A DNA stretch of 64,000 nucleotides from Pseudomonas orientalis. Its GTDB lineage: Bacteria; Pseudomonadota; Gammaproteobacteria; Pseudomonadales; Pseudomonadaceae. The stretch covers positions 1 to 64,000 of the forward strand of contig NZ_JYLM01000017.1 of NCBI RefSeq assembly GCF_001439815.1, written 5' to 3'. The notes under the pieces are model-generated. The model worked only from the letters and a program-made list of their open reading frames with translations. It ran no database searches and was not told where the DNA came from. This document shows, piece by piece, positions 50,368-58,399 of the stretch; position 1 is the first letter of the stretch, and every line of letters starts with the position of its first letter. The translations under genes and the position numbers were made by a program.

Positions 50368-52851
50368 ATGCAAGCGTTCCCCTCCCAACGTTCATCCCTC
50401 AAGCACGCGGTACGGGCCGCCCTGCTCGGCGTCTGCCTGGGCGGTGCCAGCCTGCCCCTGGCGGCGCTGGCCGAGAGTGCCGCCGACACCCAGGCCAGCG
50501 ATTGGCGGATCGCACCCGGCCCGCTCGCTTCGGCACTCGACCAGTTCGCCCGCCAGGCCGGGATCAGCCTGTCCTACGACGCCAGCAGCGTCGCCGGCAA
50601 AACCAGCAGCGGGCTCAACGGCAGCTTTGACCCTGAGCAAGCCCTGGCCCGGTTGCTGCGTGACCAGGGCCTGCAAGCCCAACGCCAGGGCAACAGCACC
50701 TGGCTGCTGCTACCGCAAACGGCCGATACCGGCGCGCTGAACCTGGGCGCGACGATGATCACGGGCGATCGCCTGGGAGCAATGACCGACGGCACCGGCG
50801 CCTACACCACCGGTGCGGTCACCATTGGCAAAGGCGAGCACAGCCTGCGCGAAACGCCGCAGTCGGTGAGCGTGATGACCCGTCAATTGATGGACGACCA
50901 GAACGTCACCACCATCGACGACGTGATGGAGCGCACGCCGGGAATCACCACCTATGAATCGCCCATGGGCGGCAAATATTTCTATTCCCGCGGCTTCAAG
51001 ATGCTTGGCCAGTACCAGTACGACGGTGTGCCGCTGGACATGGGCAAGGACTACGTACAAGCCGACAGTTTCAGCGCCAACATGGCGATTTATGACCGTG
51101 TGGAAGTGCTCAAAGGCGCGGCCGGCATGCTCAAGGGCGCCGGCACCGCCAGCGGCGCGGTGAACTTCGTACGCAAGCGCCCGCAGGCCAAGCCGACCTC
51201 CAGCCTGTCGCTGTCCGCCGGCACCTGGGACAACTACCGTGCCGATGTCGACACTGGCGGCCCGCTCAATGACAGTGGCACCGTGCGTGGCCGCGCCGCG
51301 TTCAGCCAACAGGATCGCGACTCCTACATGGATATTTCCAAGCGCAAGGACCGGGCGTTCTACGGCGCGCTGGATGTCGACCTCAACCCCGACACCACCC
51401 TGGGCCTGGGCGCCAGTTATGAGGACGTCGATGCCAGCCCGTGCTGGGGCGGCTTGCCACGCTACAGCGACGGCAAGAGTGCCGAACTCAGTCGCTCCAC
51501 CTGCCTGGGCCAATCCTGGAACGACTGGCAAAGCCGGCGTGCCACGTTCTTCGCCGACCTCACCCATCACTTCAGCGACGACTGGACACTCAAAGTCGCC
51601 GCCGTGCACAGCCGTAACCTGCAAGACACCCAATACGCCGCCAGCGAAGGCACCATCGCTTACGGCAACCCGCTGCCTACCGCCAATTCCTACGCAGCCT
51701 TGATGGACTATGACCACAAGGACTTCGGCCTCGATGCCTACGTGGATGGCAAGTTCGAAGCCTTCGGCCTGGAACATGAGTTGATCCTCGGCGCCAACGG
51801 CAGCCGTGGCACCCAGGACGACATCTACGCGATCCAGAACCTGCCCAGGCGCCAAAGCATCTACCAACCCGACCACCACTTCCCGGAACCGGCCAATGAC
51901 ACCTTCTGGCCGAACATGTACCGCGGCGGCACGGTCAAGGAAACCGCCACGCAATACGGCACCTACGCCACCCTACGCCTGCGCCTGGCCGAGCCGTTGA
52001 TGTTTATCGTGGGCAGTCGCGTGAGCTGGTACGACAACCGCCGCGAGTCGAACAACCTGGGCTGGGGCGAATGGAGCGTGCAGGACGCACACACCAAAGA
52101 AACCGGCGAAGTCACCCCGTTCGCCGCGCTGATCTACGACCTCAACGAGCACCTGTCGGTATACGCCAGCTACGCCGATATCTTCCAGCCGCAAAGTTCC
52201 TACGCAACGGCCGATGGCGCGGCGCTCAAACCGAAAATCGGCAACAACTACGAGCTGGGTATCAAGGGCGAATGGTTCGACGGACGCCTCAACAGCTCCG
52301 TGGCGCTGTTTCGCGCGGTCGAAAAAAACGGCGCCGAGACCGACTTCCTGAGTTTTTGCCCGACCTCCGCCGATGGCTATTGCTATACCGACACCGGCAA
52401 AGTGCGCGCCCAGGGCGTCGAAGCCGAAGTCAGCGGCCAATTGCTCGAACGCCTGCAGGTGTCCGGCGGCTACACCTACACCCAGACCAAATCATTGAAG
52501 AACATCGACAGCAGCCTGGAAGGTGGGGCGTCCAATACTTACGTGCCCCGGCACATGCTGCGCATGTGGGGCGACTACCAGCTCGATGGTGCGCTGTCCA
52601 AGTGGAGCGTGGGAGCCGGCGTCAACGCACAGAGCAGCAACTACCGGATGCAGGGCATCAAGCTGGAGCAAGCCGGGTATGCCCTGTGGGATGCGCGCCT
52701 GGCGTACCGTGTGGATGACACCTGGACCCTCGCACTGAACGGCAAGAACCTGTTCGATAAAAATTACTATCAAACCGTGGGCACCGCGTCCTGGGGTAAT
52801 TTTTATGGCGAACCGCGCAATTTCACCGTCAGTTTGAAAGGCGCGTTCTAA
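50368..52851 (+). CDS. TonB-dependent siderophore receptor with signalling domain
   Basis: The 827-residue outer-membrane protein has a signal peptide (ending ALAE), an N-terminal STN signalling domain (about 45-115; IAPGPLASALDQFARQAGISLSYD), a plug (about 130-280; ETPQSVSVMTRQLMDDQNVTTIDDVMERTPG) and a beta-barrel ending in KGAF with terminal phenylalanine. The STN domain contacts the FecR protein. The barrel resembles FpvA- and FhuE-type ferric siderophore receptors; the ligand cannot be assigned. It is the last gene of the sigma-FecR-receptor locus. Confidence 0.94.
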   Translation: MQAFPSQRSSLKHAVRAALLGVCLGGASLPLAALAESAADTQASDWRIAPGPLASALDQFARQAGISLSYDASSVAGKTSSGLNGSFDPEQALARLLRDQGLQAQRQGNSTWLLLPQTADTGALNLGATMITGDRLGAMTDGTGAYTTGAVTIGKGEHSLRETPQSVSVMTRQLMDDQNVTTIDDVMERTPGITTYESPMGGKYFYSRGFKMLGQYQYDGVPLDMGKDYVQADSFSANMAIYDRVEVLKGAAGMLKGAGTASGAVNFVRKRPQAKPTSSLSLSAGTWDNYRADVDTGGPLNDSGTVRGRAAFSQQDRDSYMDISKRKDRAFYGALDVDLNPDTTLGLGASYEDVDASPCWGGLPRYSDGKSAELSRSTCLGQSWNDWQSRRATFFADLTHHFSDDWTLKVAAVHSRNLQDTQYAASEGTIAYGNPLPTANSYAALMDYDHKDFGLDAYVDGKFEAFGLEHELILGANGSRGTQDDIYAIQNLPRRQSIYQPDHHFPEPANDTFWPNMYRGGTVKETATQYGTYATLRLRLAEPLMFIVGSRVSWYDNRRESNNLGWGEWSVQDAHTKETGEVTPFAALIYDLNEHLSVYASYADIFQPQSSYATADGAALKPKIGNNYELGIKGEWFDGRLNSSVALFRAVEKNGAETDFLSFCPTSADGYCYTDTGKVRAQGVEAEVSGQLLERLQVSGGYTYTQTKSLKNIDSSLEGGASNTYVPRHMLRMWGDYQLDGALSKWSVGAGVNAQSSNYRMQGIKLEQAGYALWDARLAYRVDDTWTLALNGKNLFDKNYYQTVGTASWGNFYGEPRNFTVSLKGAF

Positions 52852-52864
52852 CCTCCCTTCCCGG

Positions 52865-52882
52865 GCATAGGTATCTACACAA
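52865..52882 (+). repeat. left arm of an 18-bp perfect inverted repeat
   Basis: GCATAGGTATCTACACAA is repeated in inverted orientation at 53362-53379. CCCGG precedes it, and the other arm is followed by TCCCGGG, so the imperfect match extends further. The pair encloses the long dispersed repeat. Confidence 0.85.
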
Positions 52883-52896
52883 CTCAGCAGCGCCCA

Positions 52897-53296
52897 ACCG
52901 TAACCACGATGCGAAGCGAGTCGCTCTTGATCTTGATCTGCTTTTGATCTTGATCTCAGGCGCCCCGTTAAACCACGCTGGCCGAACGCAGGCTTGAATC
53001 CGTGGGTAACCCGGCAGGACGCCGGGTTAGCCGCCCCGCGCCATGGATGGCGCGTGGCGGCGGCCCACGGATTCAAGCCTGCGTTCGGGCACACCGAGCC
53101 TGGGCGAGGTGCCGAGTGGTGGGGCAAGAGCGTTTTGCTTACTTTTGCGCTTTTCAAAAGTGAGCCGCCGTCAGGGCGGAACCCTAAGTGGCCGTTACCG
53201 CAGAAACGGATATGTACTCGATCTGATCCAACATCCTGGTCGGCCCAGAGGCCGCCATCGGGGGCAAGTCGAATCGTCGCACCGCCCCTCCCACAT
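52897..53296. repeat. dispersed intergenic repeat, long copy with structured cassette (400 bases)
   Basis: This block shares nearly all of its sequence with 26156-26432 but adds 112 bases (52993-53104). There is no convincing coding frame. It lies between the receptor gene and the psl operon. The added part completes a three-way-junction-like structure described separately. Confidence 0.85.
52982..53088. other. 25-bp perfect stem enclosing two hairpins
   Basis: The arms 52982-53006 and 53064-53088 are perfect inverted complements. Between them lie a 9-bp stem (53007-53015 with 53021-53029) and a second stem made of GCCGCC/GGCGGC and CGCGCCAT/ATGGCGCG (53030-53061). The whole would fold as a three-way junction in DNA or RNA. 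The short copy at 26156 lacks the second arm and both hairpins. Confidence 0.85.
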
Positions 53297-53361
53297 TTGG
53301 ACCTCGGAGCGTCAGGTAGATATGTTAGCTCCCTCGCCACAGGTGCGGTGTCGCACCAAAA

Positions 53362-53379
53362 TTGTGTAGATACCTATGC
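53362..53379 (-). repeat. right arm of the 18-bp perfect inverted repeat
   Basis: TTGTGTAGATACCTATGC is the exact complement of 52865-52882. A small hairpin (GGTGCG/CGCACC, 53342-53357) lies just inside it. Confidence 0.85.
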
Positions 53380-53754
53380 TTCCCGGGGGCGATTGCTTCA
53401 CGCAATGGCCCCTGCGCGTCCCCTTTTCCTGCCACGCGAAAAAACCTTTTCACAGTCGGCAGGAAAATTCTCACATTTGTTCCTACACTCAAAATCACCT
53501 CCCCAATGCCAAGTGCCAGTACAAGGAACGTCAAGCATATGACATGCAAAATTCTGATCTACCTGCCAGCAATGCCAAATCCAGCACCAAGTCAATCTAT
53601 TGACCAACTCGCATAAGGAATCTCTGTTAATAACCGTTTCCCGCAAAACTACCTTCATTTGGATGGTTCCACTTGGATGATGGTTGCGTTTTAACCAGAT
53701 TTAGCGCTCCGCCTGCTCAATTGAACAGCCGCAAAGCGAACCTGGTATGCAATG
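53380..53754 (+). other. psl leader and promoter region
   Basis: These 375 bases hold no credible gene. They are A/T-richer than the operon and must contain the psl promoter. A TTGACC at 53600 has no well-spaced -10, so I do not assign a promoter. Confidence 0.5.
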
Positions 53755-53762
53755 AGGGATGT
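53755..53762 (+). promoter_or_regulatory. RsmA/CsrA-type binding core at the pslA ribosome site
   Basis: AGGGATGT matches the ARGGAUGU half of the RsmA consensus and overlaps the presumed Shine-Dalgarno sequence, four bases before the ATG at 53767. In P. aeruginosa RsmA represses psl translation by binding the pslA leader. Confidence 0.5.
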
Positions 53763-53766
53763 TTGT

Positions 53767-55206
53767 ATGCGAGAGAAGTCATCAGTTGTCAGTTTGTTTT
53801 TGACCCGTGCAGGTTTCGTTGAATTTTTTGTCATTTTTGTCAAGTTGATCCATGGCCTGACTGCCATTTTGCCACCGCTGGTCCTGGCGTTTTTCATCGA
53901 CCCGATGGAACTCGAAATGCGCTCGCGCTTTCTGGGTCTGTTGCTGTTTTTCGCGTTCCTGACGATTATTTTGTTTCAGGCCCTGGGCATCTATTCCGAA
54001 GAGCTGTTCAGCAACCGCCTGCGCTTGCGCGCCAAAATCGTGGCCTGGTCGTCGGCGTTTTGCATCCTGCTGTTCATGTACCAGATCCTGCAGGTGTTCC
54101 CGCAATTGAACCCGCGCAATCTTGTGGCCTGGTACTTCGCAAGCCTCGGATTGTTCTGCCTGGAACGCATGATGATGCTGCGCCTGTACCGCAGCCTGAT
54201 GCGCCGGGGCAAATACCTGCAACGCACCGTGCTTCTGGGCTTCACCGACACCGCCGTGCACATCGCCGACCACCTGCAACGCAATGGCGATATCCGCTCC
54301 GGCCTGATCGGTTTTATCGACGACCGTACCGAACGCATACCCAAGGAGTTGAGCAACCTGCCGCTGCTGGGCAACACCCGCGACCTGGAAAAACTGATCC
54401 GCGCCGAGCAGGTCAACCAAGTGATGATCTGCCTGCCGTGGTCTGCCGAGCAGCGTATCCTCGGGCTGGTCAATCGCCTGCGGCAGATGTCGGTGAACGT
54501 GATGCTGGTGCCGGACATGGCCGCCCTGCGCTACGGCCACAGCCGCATTACCGACGTGGGCGGTATCTTGATGTTCAACACCTCGCAGTTACCGCTGCGC
54601 GGCTGGGCGCCCTTTATCAAGCGCTGCGAAGACCTGTTGCTGGCCAGCATTGCCCTGGTGGTGCTGTCGCCCGTGATGCTGTTGACGGCCATCGCGATCA
54701 AGCTCGATTCCAAGGGGCCGGTGCTGTTTCGCCAGAACCGCTTCGGCTATAACGACAATGAAATCCGCGTGTTCAAGTTCCGCTCGATGTTCACTGACCA
54801 AAGCGACTTCACCGCCGAACGCCAGACCACCCGCCAGGACCCACGTATCACACGCGTCGGCCGCATCATCCGCAAAACCAGCATCGACGAACTGCCGCAG
54901 TTGTTCAATGTACTGCTGGGCAACATGTCCATGGTCGGCCCGCGTCCCCACGCCACCGCAACCAAGGCGGCAGGCATTCCTTTTGAACTGGCGGTGAGCG
55001 AATACAGCTCACGGCACCGGGTCAAGCCGGGCATCACCGGTTGGGCGCAAATCAACGGCTACCGGGGCGAAACCGATACCCTTATCAAAATCCAGAAACG
55101 CGTCGAGTACGACTTGGAGTACATCTCCAAATGGTCGGTGTGGTTTGACTTGTACATCGTTTTCATGACGGTCCCGGCCGTCCTTTCCACCAAGGAAGTC
55201 TATTGA
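53767..55206 (+). CDS. pslA: Psl initiating sugar-phosphate transferase
   Basis: The 479-residue protein has four N-terminal membrane helices, a nucleotide-binding-like middle part, a fifth helix (LLLASIALVVLSPVMLLTAIAI) and the C-terminal bacterial sugar transferase domain with FKFRSM, TSIDELPQLFNVLLGNMSMVGPRPH and KPGITGWAQINGYRG. It transfers the first sugar phosphate to undecaprenyl phosphate and is WcaJ-like. I use the ATG at 53767, behind GAGGGATGTTTGT, which gives a length close to PAO1 PslA. It heads the psl operon and overlaps pslB by one base. Confidence 0.95.
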   Translation: MREKSSVVSLFLTRAGFVEFFVIFVKLIHGLTAILPPLVLAFFIDPMELEMRSRFLGLLLFFAFLTIILFQALGIYSEELFSNRLRLRAKIVAWSSAFCILLFMYQILQVFPQLNPRNLVAWYFASLGLFCLERMMMLRLYRSLMRRGKYLQRTVLLGFTDTAVHIADHLQRNGDIRSGLIGFIDDRTERIPKELSNLPLLGNTRDLEKLIRAEQVNQVMICLPWSAEQRILGLVNRLRQMSVNVMLVPDMAALRYGHSRITDVGGILMFNTSQLPLRGWAPFIKRCEDLLLASIALVVLSPVMLLTAIAIKLDSKGPVLFRQNRFGYNDNEIRVFKFRSMFTDQSDFTAERQTTRQDPRITRVGRIIRKTSIDELPQLFNVLLGNMSMVGPRPHATATKAAGIPFELAVSEYSSRHRVKPGITGWAQINGYRGETDTLIKIQKRVEYDLEYISKWSVWFDLYIVFMTVPAVLSTKEVY

Positions 55207-56666
55207 TGAATACCCTCAACGGATTGATTCCCTGCATTATTTCCGGTGGTTCGGGCACACGCTTGTGGCCGGTGTCCCGGCAGAACATGCCCAAGCCGTT
55301 CATGCGCATGCGCGACGGCCAGAGCCTGCTGCAGAAAACCTTCCAGCGCGCCGCACGCCTGCCCGGTGTGGAAAGCGTGTTGACGGTGACCAACCGCGAC
55401 CTGCTGTTTCGCACCCTGGATGACTACCGCAGCGTCAACAAGGCCCACCTGCCGCTGGACCTGCTGCTCGAACCGTTCGGGCGCAACACCGCAGCGGCCA
55501 TCGCCGTGGCGGCGCTGCACGTGCAGGAACATTTCGGCGGCGATGCGCAACTGCTGGTGATGCCCGCCGACCATCTGGTGCTCGATGAAAACGCCTTCGC
55601 CGAAGCCGTGGCCCAGGCCCGTGACCTGGCCGAAGCCGGCTACCTGGTGACCTTCGGCATTCAGCCCGACCACCCGGAAACCGGTTTCGGCTATATCGAA
55701 AAAGGCGAAGCGCTGAGCCAGGGCAACCGGGTCAAGCGCTTTGTCGAAAAACCCGACCTGGCCACCGCCCGAGCCTATCTCGACGGCGGCAAGCACCTGT
55801 GGAACGCCGGCATGTTCTGCTTCAAGGCCAGCACCCTGGTGGATGAACTGAACACCCACGCCCCCGACGTGCTGATTGCTGCGCGTGCCGCCCTCGAACA
55901 CAGCCAGCACCTGCAAAACAAAACCTCGCGCCAGCGCGAACTGGACAGCGATGCCTTCGCCAGCGCGCCGGACATTTCCATTGATGTGGCGCTGATGGAG
56001 AAGTCCGGGCAAGTGGCCGTGGTGCCGTGCAACATCGGCTGGAGCGACATCGGTTCCTGGGAAGCCCTGCGCCAGCTCACGCCAAGCGATGCCCAGGGCA
56101 ACCAGGTCAATGGCGAAGCGATCCTGCATGACGTGCACAACTGCTACATCGACTCGCCCAAGCGCGTACTCGGTGCGGTCGGCGTGCGTGACCTGATCAT
56201 CGTCGACACCCCCGACGCCCTGCTGATCGCCGACGCCAACCGCAGCCAGGACGTGCGCTACATCGTGGCCGAACTCAAGCGCCAGAATCATCCGGCCTTC
56301 AGCCTGCACCGCACCGTCACCCGGCCGTGGGGCACCTACACCGTGCTGGAGGAAAGCAGCCGTTTCAAGATCAAGCGCATCGTAGTCAAACCCCAGGCGT
56401 CGCTGTCGCTGCAAATGCACCATCACCGCAGCGAGCACTGGGTGGTGGTCAGCGGCGCGGCGCAGATTACCAATGGCGAACGTGAATTCCTGATCAACGC
56501 CAACGAGTCCACTTATATACCGGCCGGGCACAAACACCGCCTGACCAACCCGGGCATCATCGACCTGGTGATGATCGAGGTGCAGAGCGGCGAATACCTG
56601 GGCGAAGACGACATCGTGCGTTTCGATGACATCTATGGGCGTGCGCCTGCCGAAGTGAAGAAATGA
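55206..56666 (+). CDS. pslB: bifunctional mannose-1-phosphate guanylyltransferase/mannose-6-phosphate isomerase
   Basis: The 486-residue protein has an N-terminal nucleotidyltransferase domain (CIISGGSGTRLWPVSR, FVEKPD, CNIGWSDIGSW) and a C-terminal cupin isomerase domain (RPWGTYTVLEESSRFKIKRIVVKP, SLQMHHHRSEHWVVVSG). It supplies GDP-mannose for Psl. The ATG at 55206 overlaps the pslA stop as TGATG. AlgA and WbpW are paralogues in pseudomonads; the operon context makes PslB certain. Confidence 0.95.
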   Translation: MNTLNGLIPCIISGGSGTRLWPVSRQNMPKPFMRMRDGQSLLQKTFQRAARLPGVESVLTVTNRDLLFRTLDDYRSVNKAHLPLDLLLEPFGRNTAAAIAVAALHVQEHFGGDAQLLVMPADHLVLDENAFAEAVAQARDLAEAGYLVTFGIQPDHPETGFGYIEKGEALSQGNRVKRFVEKPDLATARAYLDGGKHLWNAGMFCFKASTLVDELNTHAPDVLIAARAALEHSQHLQNKTSRQRELDSDAFASAPDISIDVALMEKSGQVAVVPCNIGWSDIGSWEALRQLTPSDAQGNQVNGEAILHDVHNCYIDSPKRVLGAVGVRDLIIVDTPDALLIADANRSQDVRYIVAELKRQNHPAFSLHRTVTRPWGTYTVLEESSRFKIKRIVVKPQASLSLQMHHHRSEHWVVVSGAAQITNGEREFLINANESTYIPAGHKHRLTNPGIIDLVMIEVQSGEYLGEDDIVRFDDIYGRAPAEVKK

Positions 56667-56667
56667 C

Positions 56668-57579
56668 ATGCGCACCTCGTTGATTATTCCGACCCGTAAC
56701 GCCTCCAGCCACCTGGCGCGGCTGCTGCCGGCACTGAAGATGCAGACCCTGCAGCCGGACGAAATGCTGGTGGTCGACAGCGCCTCCAGCGATGACACCG
56801 TGGCGCGCTTTCGCGACTACGGTGCGCGGGTCGAGGTGATCGACGCGCGTACCTTCAACCACGGCGGCACGCGGCGCTGGGCCAGCGAACAGGTGAGCGG
56901 TGACGCGCTGATCGTGATGACACAGGACGCCATTCCCGCCACCCCGGAAACCTTCGCCAACCTGCTCGCGGAATTGCAGCAGGACCCGCTCAATGGCGTG
57001 GCCTACGGGCGCCAGTTGCCGCACCCGGATGCCGGAGTGCTGGGGGCGCAGTCGCGACACTTCAATTACCCGGCCCAAAGCCGCAGCAAGCGCCTGGCCG
57101 ATGCGCCGGAACTGGGGATCAAGACCTGTTTCAGCTCCGATTCGTTTTCCGTCTATCGGCGCAGCGCCCTGCACGCCGTAGGCGGCTTCCCCGTCGATGT
57201 CATCGGCAGCGAAGACGCCTACGTCGCGGCACGCATGCTGATCGAAGGCTACACCGTGCGCTACGCCGCCTCCGCGCAGGTGTACCACTCCCACGATTAC
57301 CGGCTCATGGACGAGTTTCACCGCTACTTCGACATCGGCGTGTTCTACGGTCGCGAACCGTGGATACGCCAGGCCTTTGGCGATGCCGGCGGTGAAGGTA
57401 AACGCTATGTACTGGCTGAACTCGCGGCATTGCGCGCAGCCGGTGCCTGGCACCGCGTACCCGAAGTACTGGTGCGCAGCGCGTTCAAGTTGCTCGGCTA
57501 TCGGCTGGGTCATCAGGAACGCCGGCTACCTCTGGCCCTCAAGCGGCGCATCAGCATGTTCCCCGGTTATTGGAGGTGA
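56668..57579 (+). CDS. pslC: Psl glycosyltransferase family 2
   Basis: The 303-residue protein has the GT-A start SLIIPTRNASSHLARLLPAL, the DSASSDDT nucleotide-sugar motif and a later EDAYVAARML acidic segment. It matches PslC in length and place. It begins one base after the pslB stop. The sugar it adds is not known. Confidence 0.93.
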   Translation: MRTSLIIPTRNASSHLARLLPALKMQTLQPDEMLVVDSASSDDTVARFRDYGARVEVIDARTFNHGGTRRWASEQVSGDALIVMTQDAIPATPETFANLLAELQQDPLNGVAYGRQLPHPDAGVLGAQSRHFNYPAQSRSKRLADAPELGIKTCFSSDSFSVYRRSALHAVGGFPVDVIGSEDAYVAARMLIEGYTVRYAASAQVYHSHDYRLMDEFHRYFDIGVFYGREPWIRQAFGDAGGEGKRYVLAELAALRAAGAWHRVPEVLVRSAFKLLGYRLGHQERRLPLALKRRISMFPGYWR

Positions 57580-57584
57580 GCATC

Positions 57585-58385
57585 ATGACCTACAGGAAAT
57601 CCTATTTGATGAAACGAACCGTGCTCGTCCTGGCCATGATGGCCTTGGCCGCCTGCAATACACCCGCGCGCATCGTCGCGCCTGATGACAAGACCGTCGA
57701 GGAAGGCAAGCGCGCCCTCGACCAACTGGCCCAGCTGCCGCCGGCGGTGGAACGCATCCGCGTCGGCGATCAGTTGCGCATCGTGCGCGACGCCGGGGAA
57801 ATGCCGACGCTGTCGGCGTTCAACGTCAGTACGATCTACGAGCTGACGCTGTACACGGTGCAAAGCGACGGCAAGATCAACTACCCGTTCCTGGGCCCGA
57901 TCCAGGTCGCCCGGCGCACGCCGACGGAAGTGGCCGACGAGCTCAGCAACAAGCTCGCGCCGGTGTATCGCGAGCCGCGGGTGACGGTGAACATCAACCA
58001 GGCGCCGGCCAATTCGATCATTGTCGGCGGCGCGGTGAACAACCCGACCACGGTGGCGATCGCCTCGGCCAACACCCTGGAGCAAGCCATTGTCGGCGCC
58101 GGCGGGGTGAACCCGGCGGGCAATGCGAGCATGGTCGCGCTGCTGCGCGAAGATAATCAGGGCGTCTATCGTGCTTACTTCCTGGACTTCAGCCAATACC
58201 TCAAGACCGGTCCCAACGGGCGCAAACAAGTGCCCCTGCAACGAGGTGACGTGGTGTTCGTGCCCAAATCCAATGTGGGCGAGCGCATCCAGGGCGTGGA
58301 TACCTACCTGAACCAGTTGATCCCATTCACCAAGTCGATCGGGGTTGGCTACAACTACACCCGAACCAGCGGCGGCAGTAACTAA
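57585..58385 (+). CDS. pslD: Psl export lipoprotein (Wza-like outer-membrane channel)
   Basis: The 266-residue lipoprotein has a signal with lipobox LAAC near residue 24, a polysaccharide-export domain (VGDQLRIVRDAGEMPTLS, VQSDGKINYPFLGPIQVARRTPTEVADELSNKLAPVYREPRVTVNI) and an SLBB-like segment. It is thought to form the outer-membrane exit for Psl. The ATG at 57585 follows GGAGGTGAGCATC; a later in-frame ATG at 57609 has no ribosome site. Confidence 0.93.
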   Translation: MTYRKSYLMKRTVLVLAMMALAACNTPARIVAPDDKTVEEGKRALDQLAQLPPAVERIRVGDQLRIVRDAGEMPTLSAFNVSTIYELTLYTVQSDGKINYPFLGPIQVARRTPTEVADELSNKLAPVYREPRVTVNINQAPANSIIVGGAVNNPTTVAIASANTLEQAIVGAGGVNPAGNASMVALLREDNQGVYRAYFLDFSQYLKTGPNGRKQVPLQRGDVVFVPKSNVGERIQGVDTYLNQLIPFTKSIGVGYNYTRTSGGSN

Positions 58386-58399
58386 AGGAGCGACATCCC

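Noticed and set aside
52492..53549. Open frames across the dispersed repeat (both strands)
   Set aside because: They run through hairpins and direct repeats shared with the non-coding copy at 26156, and differ between copies by frame-changing gaps.
53600..53632. Sigma-70 promoter for psl (TTGACC with TTAATA)
   Set aside because: The spacing is 21 bases, too long for a normal promoter, and no better -10 is present.
55200..56798. 532-codon minus-strand frame opposite pslB
   Set aside because: pslB is certain on the plus strand. The antisense frame has no family motif and no ribosome site.
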